Assembly: GCF_900167945.1 (NCBI RefSeq)
Contig: NZ_FUZA01000001.1
Span: 62,001 to 126,000 of the forward strand
Direction: 5' to 3'
DNA from: Dyadobacter psychrophilus
GTDB taxonomy: Bacteria > Bacteroidota > Bacteroidia > Cytophagales > Spirosomataceae
Length of the DNA stretch: 64,000 nucleotides
Shown: piece after piece, positions 35,266 through 44,260 of the stretch
Layout of the letters: each line of letters opens with the position of its first letter
Numbering within the stretch: position 1 is the stretch's first letter
The notes under the pieces: generated by a model
Databases searched by the model: none
The model's input: the letters and a program-made list of their open reading frames with translations, nothing else
What the model was told of the DNA's origin: nothing
Made by a program: the position numbers and the translations under genes

Positions 35266-37776
35266 TCAGGCTTTATTGAATTGAAAGAACCACACCTTTA
35301 ACCAGTCGGCGGTAATCATATACGCAGTCAGGATGCCTAGTAACACTAACACCTGCGCGAAGGGAACACCTGTTAAGCCCAAAGAAAGTGCAAAAGGCGA
35401 CCAGGGCAGGTAAATTGCTAATATCAGTGCAAAAACAGTGATGAGCAGCAGCAACTTACCGGGCTTGCTTCTAAAAAACGATACTTTGGTACGGATTACC
35501 AGCAAGATCAACAGCTCGGTAATCACCGATTCAAGAAACCAGCCTGTACGAAAAGCAGCCCCGGTCAAATGAAAGTAAAAATAGAGCACGTAGAACGTCA
35601 AAAAATCAAACACAGAACTATGAAGCCCGAAGACGATCATAAAATTCCTAATCAGTTTCATGTTCCAACGGCCGGGCGAAGCAAGTTGCTGCTGATCCAC
35701 ATTATCGGACGCGATGGCCAGAGCGGGCAAATCGGTGATAAAGTTTGTAAGTAGTATTTGTTTGGGCAGCATTGGAAGAAAAGGAAGAAATAGCGATGCG
35801 GCAGCCACACTGAACATATTACCGAATGTGGCACCTGTGGTAATAAAAATGTATTTCATAGAATTCGCAAATGACTTTCTTCCCTCCTGGATCCCATCGG
35901 CCAGTACAGAAAGGTCCTTTTCCAGCAGGACAAAATCAGCTGCCTGTTTAGCTGCGTCCACCGCGTTACTAGTCGAGATACCTGCGTCGGCAGCATTGAT
36001 GGCAGCGACATCGTTAATACCGTCACCCATGTAGGCGACGACTCGTTTTGCCGTTTGAAGGGCCTTCACAATTCGGACCTTCTGATGGGGCTCAATCTCT
36101 GAAAACACATCCGTTTTGAGTGCCCTGTTCAGCAATGCTTCAGGTGACATTTTGTTCAACTCGTCACCAGTAAGGATCTGAGGCTGGCTGACACCCAGTT
36201 TCTGCGCGATATGTGCCGCTGCATAACGGTTGTCTCCTGTGATGATCTTGAACTGGACCTGCATATCCCTGAGCCTTCCGATAGAGGCCATGCTCGACTC
36301 TTTCAATGGATCTTCCAATAGCAGATAACCCATGAATGTCATTTCCTTCTCATCTTCGCGGATCATCTTGCCAGAAGAAAATAATTTTGACGCAATACCT
36401 AATACCCGGAAGCCTTCTTTTGAAAAAGCTTCAAACCGAGCATTAATATGACTTCGCATCTGTTTGTCCAGCGGCTGTAATTCTCCTGTTTCCGACTTCA
36501 CAAATTCGCAAACTTCCAAAATGTTGGCCAAAGCCCCTTTGCTGATAATGGTTATTTTATCTTCAAAGCCGACAAGAACGCTCAGCCTTTTTCTAATAAA
36601 ATCGTATGGTATTTCTCCAAGCTTGACAAAACCGCAAGTATCAAGATCCAGGGCGCAGATCGCCTGATCTACCGGATTAGCGAAGCCTTTCTGCATGGAT
36701 GCATTCAAAAATGCAATGAGCCGGACCTGATCATCCGGCTTTCCATATACGTCAACAAAATCTTTCGCTACGACAGTGCCTTCTGTAATGGTCCCTGTTT
36801 TGTCGGAGCACAAAACATTTACCTCCCCCAAGTTGAAAATGGAAGAAAGCTTTTTAACGATCACCTTCTTTTTCATCATCCTTGTCGCCCCAGATGACAT
36901 GGCGACAGTCATAATGGCGGGCAGCAGCTCAGGCGCCATCCCGACAGCCAGCGCCAGGGAAAATAGTAGCGAATCCAAAAGGGGTTTGTGGAAATAAATA
37001 TTTATCGCAAAAATGATCAGCGTTAAGGCGGCGGTAATCTGCAGCAAGAAGTAACCAAATTGTTTGATGCCCTTCTCGAATGCTGTTTCATGCGTATCTG
37101 AAAGGCTGGCGGCTATTTTACCAAAAAGGGTGTCATTTCCCGTGTACACTGCCACAACCGTTGCTGTTCCGCTGACAACATTGGTGCCCTCCCAGAGACA
37201 GTTGAATGTTTTTGCAAGTGGGGCCGATTCATCGGTTATACCCGCCATTTTCTCTGCTGGATAACTTTCGCCGGTAAGGCTGCTTTCATTCACATGCAGC
37301 TCATTGCTTTCAATAATCCGGCAGTCGGCAGCAATAATATCACCGGCTTTGAGACGCAGGATATCCCCCGGAACAATTTTGGTTGTATTGACCAATTCCT
37401 CCTTACCATCACGAACCACAAGACTTTTGATTTCAATCATCTCCCGTAGTTTTTCTACTGCTTTACCGGCGTGTAGCTCCTGCCAAAAGCTTAGCAGGCC
37501 AGTGACTACAAGAATAGAAAAAATGATCAGTGTGTCCGAAATCTCTCCAAGAATGGCTGAGAGTAATACGGCGATCACAAGTAAGAGGACCAGTGGGCTG
37601 GTGAATTGTCTGATGAATATTTTCAGGCCTTTTTTGAGTTCTGAATCTCCGATATTCTCCTTCAGGTTTTGCTTTTGTCGGTCCCTGACAATGTCTTCAT
37701 TTAAACCATGTAGATTGCTGTCAAGCAGGTCAAAAACAGTGCTTATCGGCAGGCTGCGGATATTCTTTACGAACAT
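35266..37776 (-). CDS. mgtA: Magnesium-translocating P-type ATPase (MgtA/MgtB type)
   Basis: From the ATG at 37776 the protein has 836 residues; the longer frame to 37821 would place its start inside the promoter. Motifs are LTGES, DKTGTITEGTVV and GDGINDVAAINAADAGIS. The TM4 region AVGMAPELLPAIMTVAMSSGATRMMKKKVIVKKLSSIFNLG is of the MgtA kind. It imports Mg2+ into the cytoplasm. A perfect TGAT-N4-ATCA palindrome lies upstream at class II spacing, which ties it to the stress regulon rather than to the usual Mg2+ leader control. Confidence 0.92.
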   Translation of the reverse strand: MFVKNIRSLPISTVFDLLDSNLHGLNEDIVRDRQKQNLKENIGDSELKKGLKIFIRQFTSPLVLLLVIAVLLSAILGEISDTLIIFSILVVTGLLSFWQELHAGKAVEKLREMIEIKSLVVRDGKEELVNTTKIVPGDILRLKAGDIIAADCRIIESNELHVNESSLTGESYPAEKMAGITDESAPLAKTFNCLWEGTNVVSGTATVVAVYTGNDTLFGKIAASLSDTHETAFEKGIKQFGYFLLQITAALTLIIFAINIYFHKPLLDSLLFSLALAVGMAPELLPAIMTVAMSSGATRMMKKKVIVKKLSSIFNLGEVNVLCSDKTGTITEGTVVAKDFVDVYGKPDDQVRLIAFLNASMQKGFANPVDQAICALDLDTCGFVKLGEIPYDFIRKRLSVLVGFEDKITIISKGALANILEVCEFVKSETGELQPLDKQMRSHINARFEAFSKEGFRVLGIASKLFSSGKMIREDEKEMTFMGYLLLEDPLKESSMASIGRLRDMQVQFKIITGDNRYAAAHIAQKLGVSQPQILTGDELNKMSPEALLNRALKTDVFSEIEPHQKVRIVKALQTAKRVVAYMGDGINDVAAINAADAGISTSNAVDAAKQAADFVLLEKDLSVLADGIQEGRKSFANSMKYIFITTGATFGNMFSVAAASLFLPFLPMLPKQILLTNFITDLPALAIASDNVDQQQLASPGRWNMKLIRNFMIVFGLHSSVFDFLTFYVLYFYFHLTGAAFRTGWFLESVITELLILLVIRTKVSFFRSKPGKLLLLITVFALILAIYLPWSPFALSLGLTGVPFAQVLVLLGILTAYMITADWLKVWFFQFNKA

Positions 37777-37818
37777 GACTTTTAAAACATTTAAATATTG
37801 ATAGGCAAGATCCAAATG

Positions 37819-37861
37819 CAAAGGTCATCAAGGTATAGGCGCCCATTTATGATGTTGATCA
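37819..37861 (-). promoter_or_regulatory. Candidate Fnr-type promoter of the MgtA-like ATPase
   Basis: TGATGTTGATCA (37850-37861) is a complete palindromic site with the FNR-like TGAT/ATCA halves. Its centre is 29.5 bp from the minus-strand box GACCTTTG (37819-37826), five of six to TAnnTTTG. Confidence 0.58.
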
Positions 37862-37888
37862 GCGGAGAATATGAGTTAGGGCGCTAAG

Positions 37889-38764
37889 TCAGAATCCCTC
37901 GTTATAGGTGAGCTCCTGTATGGCGAAGCGGGCGTAAGGCAGGTATTTTTTTTCAATTTCCCATCCGGCTTCAAGGACTGTAGGAATCAAAACACCATTC
38001 CAACTTTTGTAATGGCTTACCTTAGTAACCCATGGTTGTCTTGGGCCATCGCCCATATGACGTAATGTGCGTAATTCTGCGATCTGATGCTGCGCGTCAA
38101 AGATAACAGTGAAAGAAACGGCCAAATCCCCATAATCGAATTCAAGTTTAGCAGAGTTGTCATCGATAGGCAACCATCTCAAATGTTGACTTGGCAGTAA
38201 ATTGGTTGGAAAGCAAACGCTTTCCCCAAGCCAACGCATTAGCTCCCCTTTATCAAACTTCTCACCAGTTTGGTTTTGAATGGTAAACAGTGAAAACAAG
38301 GAGACTACCAGCCTCCCATTGCCGTTAATGAACATATCCCTCGCAGTAAAGGCTGTCGTTTTTCCTTTCCAGACAAACCCTGGCTTATCAGCGGTAAAAT
38401 ATTCCTCGCCTGAAATTTTGATCCAATCCTTCTTTAAATCGGTTTTGAACAAACCATTATGGACCAGGTGGACATTGCTAATATACGGCTGCCCTTCATT
38501 AAGCACGTGCCGAAAATACTTCTGGACAGGATCCGGAAGCCCGTCGAGCTGCTTGGCTGTAAACTTCTGGGATGATATGTCTTTTGAGTCACTAAATAGC
38601 TGTGCTACCTCGTCGGTGAATTTAAGGTAAAGGTTTAAGCGGCCCATCAAAAAAATCAAGCAAAGTAGTGCAGCAATTGCAATCATGACTTTAAACGAAG
38701 CGGAAAAGGCCGCCTTGTCTCGTAGGGTGGACGCGACCTGAGCGTAGATATTTGTCGTTCCCAT
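37889..38764 (-). CDS. DUF6544 family protein (copy 1)
   Basis: This 291-residue protein has one transmembrane segment (about 25-45) and an exported or membrane-associated domain with the family start LPDPVQKYFRHVL. The end includes WNGVLIPTVLEAGWEI. The function is unknown. It is a full-length paralogue of the protein at 58861: same length, shared LPxPVQxYxxHVLxEGQ opening and LMRWLGES/LLRWIAES block. A small open frame ends 3 bases before its start. Confidence 0.83.
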   Translation of the reverse strand: MGTTNIYAQVASTLRDKAAFSASFKVMIAIAALLCLIFLMGRLNLYLKFTDEVAQLFSDSKDISSQKFTAKQLDGLPDPVQKYFRHVLNEGQPYISNVHLVHNGLFKTDLKKDWIKISGEEYFTADKPGFVWKGKTTAFTARDMFINGNGRLVVSLFSLFTIQNQTGEKFDKGELMRWLGESVCFPTNLLPSQHLRWLPIDDNSAKLEFDYGDLAVSFTVIFDAQHQIAELRTLRHMGDGPRQPWVTKVSHYKSWNGVLIPTVLEAGWEIEKKYLPYARFAIQELTYNEGF

Positions 38765-38767
38765 TTG

Positions 38768-38920
38768 TTATGATCTAATGCTATGGCTATTTGCTTTAAT
38801 CCGGGAAAGGAACACTTCAAAGCCGTCAGCTTTGGCTGGGAAAACTTTTTCGGGTTCTTGCTTGGCGCTGACAAAAAGTCCGGTAAGGACTTTGATGAAA
38901 CTGGTTTGAAATGTGCTCAT
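38768..38920 (-). CDS. Possible 50-residue leader protein upstream of DUF6544 copy 1
   Basis: A short frame begins MSTFQTSFIKVLTGLFVS and ends just 3 bases before the DUF6544 start. It has no recognised domain; the first half could form an amphipathic helix. A candidate promoter with box at 38997-39004 would place it first in the transcript. It may be a real small protein, a leader peptide or chance. Conservation in relatives would decide. Confidence 0.33.
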   Translation of the reverse strand: MSTFQTSFIKVLTGLFVSAKQEPEKVFPAKADGFEVFLSRIKANSHSIRS

Positions 38921-38996
38921 AGGGCAGCTGGTTAAGGTCTTGTGATGGATTTTAGTCGAAACTTCCTTTTAACGATTTGAAATCAAAATATATCGA

Positions 38997-39061
38997 TAAA
39001 ATTATCCCCTGTAACTCTCCAAAAACATGATCCGAGCCAGCCTTCCTTATGAGAATAATCA
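38997..39061 (-). promoter_or_regulatory. Candidate Fnr/Crp-type promoter of DUF6544 copy 1
   Basis: TGAGAATAATCA (39050-39061) has the full TGA-N6-TCA core. Its centre is 51.5 bp from the minus-strand box TAATTTTA (38997-39004), five of six to TAnnTTTG. The rest of the 38921-39063 gap holds nothing else that I recognise. Confidence 0.5.
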
Positions 39062-39063
39062 GG

Positions 39064-40077
39064 CTAGGCTTCTAGTTGATTGATGTAACTGCTGATAAGG
39101 CGAAGATAGTTTTCTGCCGCGTCCAGGTGTCCCTGAGAATCTGCGGTACCTTCTGACTCCATAGCGCTCAATGCATTTACTTTCGCCCGGATGTTTGCGC
39201 GCAGGCATTTATAATAAAGGAAGATGCGGTTATCAACAGCAGTTTGAAAGGCTGGAAAGCGGTCGCAATAAACAGAAAGGAAAATTTCACAGAGCGCATC
39301 ATGGCCAAAATATTCCAGGTCTATGCACAAAAAAGCGATATCGCTCAGCACATCGATCTGCCTGAAAGCATCATTGTACTCAATGCAGTCGAAGAGGATC
39401 GGTTTATCATCAATGAAGATATTGCCACTATGCAAATCGCCATGAATGTCCCTTATAAATCCAAGCCTTCCCCGCTCTCTGATCCTGCCCGCATATTGAG
39501 TAATGAATGCGTCACTAAATGCAATAGCATGATCAATGATTTCCTGGTAGCACGCGCTGGAATGCTCTAAAATAAATGGCCGTATGCCAGCGATGTCGTT
39601 GAATGTGGCCATCTGTGCCAACAGATCAAACGGTTGATAGACAACCGGAGCGTCACGATGCATTTGGGCAATTTTCTCAGCTAATGCTATCATTTCATTG
39701 CTGCCTATTTTCTCTTTGGAAAGCAAGTGATCCATTCTCTTTTCAGTTGGTAACCGCTTCATCATCAACGCATAGTCAACTGGTTTGCCGTGTAAGCCAC
39801 CGATCTCAAATCCATTCTCATGACTAGTAACTGGAAGTACTTTCAGGTAAATTGGTGAGAAGCGTTTATTCAGGTCCAATTCCTTTTCGCAGAGTGCTTT
39901 TCTTGTAGACAATTCGGAAAAATCCAGAAAGGAAAGCTTAACCGGCTTTTTGATTTTGAACGCCAGAGTATCGGTCAGCAGGATCCAGGATATGTGCGTT
40001 TCTTGCAATTGCGCGCAAAGTGGTTTCCCGTTATAAATACCTTTTTCGGCTAGTACGTGAATCTCGCCCTCATTCAT
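39064..40077 (-). CDS. Aminoglycoside phosphotransferase-like kinase, partner of the AAA kinase
   Basis: This 337-residue protein has the protein-kinase-like fold of the APH family. The catalytic loop HGDLHSGNIFI and the metal-binding FDCIEYNDAFRQIDVLSDIAFL are clear, and the N-lobe has ILLTDTLAFKIKKPVK. In many bacteria this domain is fused to a P-loop kinase domain in one protein of about 500 residues; here the P-loop part is the separate gene upstream, overlapping by 8 bases. The start has a good Shine-Dalgarno (GAGGAG). The substrate is unknown; antibiotic resistance should not be assumed. Confidence 0.85.
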   Translation of the reverse strand: MNEGEIHVLAEKGIYNGKPLCAQLQETHISWILLTDTLAFKIKKPVKLSFLDFSELSTRKALCEKELDLNKRFSPIYLKVLPVTSHENGFEIGGLHGKPVDYALMMKRLPTEKRMDHLLSKEKIGSNEMIALAEKIAQMHRDAPVVYQPFDLLAQMATFNDIAGIRPFILEHSSACYQEIIDHAIAFSDAFITQYAGRIRERGRLGFIRDIHGDLHSGNIFIDDKPILFDCIEYNDAFRQIDVLSDIAFLCIDLEYFGHDALCEIFLSVYCDRFPAFQTAVDNRIFLYYKCLRANIRAKVNALSAMESEGTADSQGHLDAAENYLRLISSYINQLEA

Positions 40078-40588
40078 ATCTCCTCAGGTAACTGGTTGCC
40101 AGTGTGAGCATCTCTGAGATATTGTCAGTACCAGAACGAAGTACCAGGTGCTCATCAAGATAAGGTTCAAAAAGCTCTTTCATGCTCTCGTATACACCCA
40201 AATCTGCTTCGCTGTCCGCTCTTAGCTCAGCTAACCGCTCGCGCACCAGCTCCTCGCTGGCTATAACCAATATAAAAGCAATCTTGGAATTACGCTTTGA
40301 GGCAATGCCAGAGAACAAGTCTCGCATGGCGTGGTGATAAAAAGTTGCGTCTGCTACGACCGTTTCCCCCCTGCTCAAATGCTTATCCGTCAGCTTAGCC
40401 ATAGTCCGGTATATATACATTTTGTCGTCTAATGTATACTTCCCCTTGGCTTGAAGCGAAATTCTAATCCTATCGCTACTCAAATAAACCGCTTTAAGCG
40501 TCACGGCCAGTTTCTGGGCAAAGTAGCTCTTACCTGAGCCTGGTAGTCCCGAGACAATGATGACCAAACCAGATTTTGCATTTCCCAT
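40070..40588 (-). CDS. P-loop kinase-like ATPase (AAA_33 family)
   Basis: This 172-residue protein has a Walker A motif SGLPGSGKSYFAQKLA (about residues 12-27) and an ARF/Zeta-like lid region. It belongs to the small nucleotide/sugar kinase-like group that is commonly fused to an APH domain. It overlaps the APH-like gene, so the pair probably works as a split form of the fused enzyme. It follows the amylase gene after 53 bases. Confidence 0.85.
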   Translation of the reverse strand: MGNAKSGLVIIVSGLPGSGKSYFAQKLAVTLKAVYLSSDRIRISLQAKGKYTLDDKMYIYRTMAKLTDKHLSRGETVVADATFYHHAMRDLFSGIASKRNSKIAFILVIASEELVRERLAELRADSEADLGVYESMKELFEPYLDEHLVLRSGTDNISEMLTLATSYLRRYE

Positions 40589-40641
40589 TTTGAAGATTTT
40601 ATAAGTTACATGTCAACCAAATAATAAGCTATCGTAAACGG

Positions 40642-42351
40642 TTAGCTTTTGTTAGTTAGGACAACAAATTGGCCGGGTTCCAGTTTCAGCTTGATAAAAT
40701 GCTTATTACCCTCTTCATTCAAAAGGACATTCACGCTGCCTTGCTGTCCGTAAATAAACCTAAGTGAGCTCCCTTGCGGGTTCAGTAGCGGATCTACCCG
40801 GACGTACTCTTCATCGTTCTCATCTTGAGAGCTGTTGTAAGCAACCACAATTTCTTCATCATAAAGGACCCTGGAAAACGCCAGAAGGCACTTTTCAAAT
40901 GTGGGAAGCATGAAATCCTTTCCGTCAACCGAAAGTTTTCGCATATACATACGCCCGAACCTGAGCGCCGCATTTCCCTTTCTGAGTTTGGCCAGAGCAG
41001 CGATCTGCTGGTAGATCCGGCAGGATTTATTTAAAGCATTTACTTTGGGATCCTCTAAGCTGAACATCGCTTCGCGAACATTGAAATCCTTTTCACCTGA
41101 GCCGTCAAAGCCCTGCTCAGTGCCATAGTAAATGCAGGGCGTACCCAGTGCGCACAGCAAAAATCCGATGCCTGCAATAATTTGGTTTTCAGAAGCTTCC
41201 TTACCAAAACGCCGCTTTATCAGCTGCCCCAGCTGATCGTGGTTATCGATAAAGGTTACCAGGAACTCACCAAACTCACCTCTGCCCATCGCTCCCTGGC
41301 GGAGTGATTCATAACGCTCGACCAGCTTTTGCGGTTTAGAGACACCACGGATCACATCAGCCAGAATATGGTAGAGCGGAAAATCCAGCACAGAATTAAG
41401 CCCAAAATAAATGGCCTTATCTTCTATCACCACAGAAGTTTTCGGGCCGATATACCGGTTGTACATCTCTTCGGGACCGACAAACTCTCCAAAAAAGAAG
41501 AAATTACGCTTTCCTAACTTGTAAGCGTACTCACGTACGTGTGAACAAAATTGGCTGACGGTCTCCTCACCCATATGCTTGACGGCATCAATCCGGAAAC
41601 CGTCGACGTCTGTTTCCCTGATCCAGTAACAATGTATCTTCGTCAGGATCTGCTGAACCAGCAAAGCCTCCGGAGAAGCATCATTTTTATAGCTCTTAAG
41701 ATTCTCAAAATCGCCTTCTCGCGTTTCGGGGTAGGCATCAAAATTTCGGATTTGCCCTTTTCGCCAGTAAAGCTCGGGATTTCTCAGCTCAATCGGGACA
41801 GGGAGATCCTGGGAGCGCCAAGACTCAAATGGAAATACTGCTCCCTGATAATAGTAATATTTTTCATCGCCCGGATAAGTCCAGTTGTCCCCGGAATGAT
41901 GCAAGACGATATCCAAAAAGACTTTGATATCATAACTATGTGCCTTTTCGACAAGGTCTTCAAGATCCTTTTTTGTTCCAAATCTCTGGTCTACTTCCAG
42001 GTAATTTTCCACCGCGTAACCGTGGTAAGAAAAGGCGTTATTCTGAAAAACAGGGCTCAGCCATAATGCAGTGCAGCCCAGGTCCCGGATATAGTCCAGG
42101 TGACGGGTAATCCCGCTGAGTGTCCCGCCACAAATTCTTTGAAGCTGATCTGCATTCCCAAAACCCGTTTGTCTGTTTGGTTTGTCCTCAGGCGCTCTTT
42201 CAAGATCATCATGAAAGCGGTCTATTAAAAGAAAGTAGATAAACTCCTCACGCCACTCCCGGTTACCATCAGCCCAGTAGGTCTTACCTGGCTTAGGTGA
42301 CAGATCAATATCAAAGATAGAATTCACTGTGTTGCTTCCGCTCATATTCAT
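40642..42351 (-). CDS. Alpha-amylase family (GH13) glycosidase
   Basis: This 569-residue cytoplasmic-looking enzyme has no signal peptide. GH13 landmarks are DIVLHHSG (region I), VDGFRIDAVKHM with nucleophile Asp (II), FFGEFVG with acid Glu (III) and FIDNHDQ (IV). The C-terminal beta domain ends with EPGQFVVLTNKS. It likely acts on stored glycogen or maltodextrins, giving sugar for fermentation. The substrate is not decided by these motifs. It has a perfect -7 box and shares an operator with the divergent usp gene. Confidence 0.9.
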   Translation of the reverse strand: MNMSGSNTVNSIFDIDLSPKPGKTYWADGNREWREEFIYFLLIDRFHDDLERAPEDKPNRQTGFGNADQLQRICGGTLSGITRHLDYIRDLGCTALWLSPVFQNNAFSYHGYAVENYLEVDQRFGTKKDLEDLVEKAHSYDIKVFLDIVLHHSGDNWTYPGDEKYYYYQGAVFPFESWRSQDLPVPIELRNPELYWRKGQIRNFDAYPETREGDFENLKSYKNDASPEALLVQQILTKIHCYWIRETDVDGFRIDAVKHMGEETVSQFCSHVREYAYKLGKRNFFFFGEFVGPEEMYNRYIGPKTSVVIEDKAIYFGLNSVLDFPLYHILADVIRGVSKPQKLVERYESLRQGAMGRGEFGEFLVTFIDNHDQLGQLIKRRFGKEASENQIIAGIGFLLCALGTPCIYYGTEQGFDGSGEKDFNVREAMFSLEDPKVNALNKSCRIYQQIAALAKLRKGNAALRFGRMYMRKLSVDGKDFMLPTFEKCLLAFSRVLYDEEIVVAYNSSQDENDEEYVRVDPLLNPQGSSLRFIYGQQGSVNVLLNEEGNKHFIKLKLEPGQFVVLTNKS

Positions 42352-42370
42352 AAGGTTATGCCTATGTAAG

Positions 42371-42466
42371 CAAAGCTATTGGCCAACAAGATATAGCTGA
42401 CTGACTACGCTTCTGAAACGATATGACCTTCGTCATTCTCTTGCAAGCCTGCTCCCGCGAACTTTG
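42371..42466. promoter_or_regulatory. Divergent promoter: one palindrome serving amylase and usp E
   Basis: ATGACCTTCGTCAT (42423-42436) is a perfect palindrome around the TGA-N6-TCA core. To the left its centre is 51.5 bp from TAGCTTTG (minus strand, 42371-42378), a full match to TAnnTTTG, for the amylase gene. To the right it is 29.5 bp from GAACTTTG (42459-42466), five of six, for the usp gene. Confidence 0.68.
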
Positions 42467-42509
42467 CAATACACTGATTCAAAGCATTCCTCTCAAACCA
42501 ATACATCCT

Positions 42510-43376
42510 ATGAAAACGATCTTAGTACCCTTAGACTTTTCCGAAAATGCTGATAAGGCACTAGAGGCAGCCAAGCAAATCGCAGCTAAAACCGGTGCAA
42601 AGTTACTGATCATGTATGCCTACCAGCCTTATGTAGGCGACTTTATGATCCCCGAATCCATCGTTACTGCGCCCATCTATCAGCAGTTGGAAGACGATTA
42701 CCGCACAAAACTAAACGAGCGAGTGTCCCAGGCTCAACGGGAAGGCTACCTGGCGGATGCCATATGGGAAACCGGCGGCGTAGAAACGGCTGTACTCAAA
42801 CAAGCAAAAGAAACCTCCGCCGATCTGATCGTTGTCGGAAGAACTGGTCACGCAGCGTTTCTCGACAGATTGATAGGCAGCGCTGCGACCGGTATAGCAC
42901 TGCATGCGCATTGCCCAGTTCTCATTATACCACCAAGCAATGAGGTGATTCAGTTCGATCAGTTTGTTTATGCTACTCAACTGGAATTTGATGAGAAGGA
43001 AATACTCGTTGATGTCATCGCTTTGACTAAACAGTTAAAAAGTAAGCTTCGACTGGTAAAAGTGAATTCGGATGAGCAGCTCGACATCCAACCGGATGGG
43101 CAGTATATTGATGAAATAGAGCATGAGCTTGGCATTGGTCGCGGCGAGATTACTATTCTAAATAGTGACCATGTGATGGACCGGCTCGAGAATTACTGCG
43201 GTCAAATAAAGGCGGACCTGCTGATCGTTTCTAACCGCCGTAGAGGCTTTCTTGAAAAGCTCCTTAACTCCTCGATGACAAAAAAGTTGACGGTGGATAC
43301 CCAGGTTCCACTATTGGTCTATCACAAAGAGTCTGTTAAAGACGGACTTAAAGCACCAATGGTGATCCTGGGCTGA
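42510..43376 (+). CDS. Universal stress protein, tandem-domain (E)
   Basis: The start is set at the ATG at 42510 (MKTILVPLDFSENADKALEAAKQIA), giving 288 residues; the longer frame from 42423 begins inside the operator. Domain 1 keeps the ATP loop VVGRTGHAAFLDRLIGSAATGIALHAHCPVLI. Domain 2 is more divergent (LLIVSNRRRGFLEKLLNSSMTKKL). It is most similar to the protein at 55319, including the PDGQYIDEI/PDGQFIDQI stretch. Confidence 0.9.
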   Translation: MKTILVPLDFSENADKALEAAKQIAAKTGAKLLIMYAYQPYVGDFMIPESIVTAPIYQQLEDDYRTKLNERVSQAQREGYLADAIWETGGVETAVLKQAKETSADLIVVGRTGHAAFLDRLIGSAATGIALHAHCPVLIIPPSNEVIQFDQFVYATQLEFDEKEILVDVIALTKQLKSKLRLVKVNSDEQLDIQPDGQYIDEIEHELGIGRGEITILNSDHVMDRLENYCGQIKADLLIVSNRRRGFLEKLLNSSMTKKLTVDTQVPLLVYHKESVKDGLKAPMVILG

Positions 43377-43395
43377 TCGTCGGACTTGACCCACC

Positions 43396-43460
43396 AGATG
43401 ACAATCATTGAAGGAGCTGATTAGCAACATTCCGTTACAAGCTTAAAGAAAATAATTTTG
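43396..43460 (+). promoter_or_regulatory. Candidate promoter of the BON/P-type ATPase pair with two degenerate sites
   Basis: The box TAATTTTG (43453-43460) matches TAnnTTTG fully. Two imperfect sites, AGATGACAATCA (43396-43407) and TGATTAGCAACA (43418-43429), each matching five of six core bases, are centred exactly 51.5 and 29.5 bp before it. This resembles a tandem class I plus class II arrangement. Confidence 0.48.
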
Positions 43461-43508
43461 AAACAAGGCGAGTGCTATAGCCGATGTTAAACTTAGACAA
43501 ATTCAACA

Positions 43509-44177
43509 ATGAAAACGGACCTGGAAATTCAAAAAAATGTAATAGATCAATTACGCTGGCAGCCAAGCCTGGACGCTGCTGAAATAGGCGTTTCTGTCAA
43601 GAATGGGATCGTAACGCTGTCTGGACTAGTTAACTCATATCCTAAAAAACTGGCTGCTGAGAAAGCTGCAAAAAAGGTGTCCGGAGTGAAAGCTATTGCA
43701 GAAGACATCATCGTACATGTTTATCCGGAGAAACAAAAAACGGATACAGAACTGGCAGAGGCCGTAGCCAATGCGCTTGAATGGCATTCGGCTGTGGCAA
43801 CCGAAAAAATCAAGATCAAAGTGGAAGACGGATTTGTGACCTTATCTGGTGAAGTTGACTGGTCCTATGAACGGACCATGGCGGTCCATGCGATCGAGAA
43901 TCTGGCTGGTGTCCGCATGGTTGTCAATACGATTACTATAAAAGCCAGACCTATCACAGAGGATATTATCAAAAAGATCGGATCTGCCTTCCAGCGTCAT
44001 GCCTCTATTGATTCAGAAAAGGTAAAGGTCTCTGTGTCCGGAAATAAAGTCACTTTATCAGGAACAGTCCGCTCCTGGAGTGAAAGAGAAGATGCGGAAG
44101 ATGCTGCCTGGGCCGCCTCGGGTGTAAGCCAGGTCATCAACAATCTGGTGGTAGAAGAGGAAGAGTATGCATTGTAA
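43509..44177 (+). CDS. Triple BON-domain protein
   Basis: This 222-residue protein is built of three BON repeats (about residues 3-70, 77-145 and 150-220). Each runs from a short helix through IKVEDGFVTLSGEV-type strands, and they share the pattern V-x-L-S-G-x-V. There is no signal peptide. Its role is not known, but BON proteins of this kind are stress-induced in many Bacteroidota. A hairpin terminator follows its stop, before the ATPase gene. Confidence 0.9.
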   Translation: MKTDLEIQKNVIDQLRWQPSLDAAEIGVSVKNGIVTLSGLVNSYPKKLAAEKAAKKVSGVKAIAEDIIVHVYPEKQKTDTELAEAVANALEWHSAVATEKIKIKVEDGFVTLSGEVDWSYERTMAVHAIENLAGVRMVVNTITIKARPITEDIIKKIGSAFQRHASIDSEKVKVSVSGNKVTLSGTVRSWSEREDAEDAAWAASGVSQVINNLVVEEEEYAL

Positions 44178-44196
44178 AAAGTTGAGGTGCAGTTTA

Positions 44197-44229
44197 AAAA
44201 ATAAGCCGGCAAATCGCGGGCTTATTTTT
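44197..44229 (+). terminator. Rho-independent terminator after the triple-BON gene
   Basis: The arms AAAAATAAGCC (44197-44207) and GGCTTATTTTT (44219-44229) pair fully around an 11-base loop and run into T residues. It lies only about 30 bases before the GTG start of the ATPase, so it may attenuate rather than end the transcript. Confidence 0.75.
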
Positions 44230-44260
44230 TTCCTGGCTCCTGCTACCATTAAATATTCCT

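Noticed and set aside
39064..40077. Reading the APH-like gene as an antibiotic-resistance gene
   Set aside because: The family member typical of this type is a housekeeping or unknown kinase paired with a P-loop domain; nothing indicates aminoglycoside specificity.
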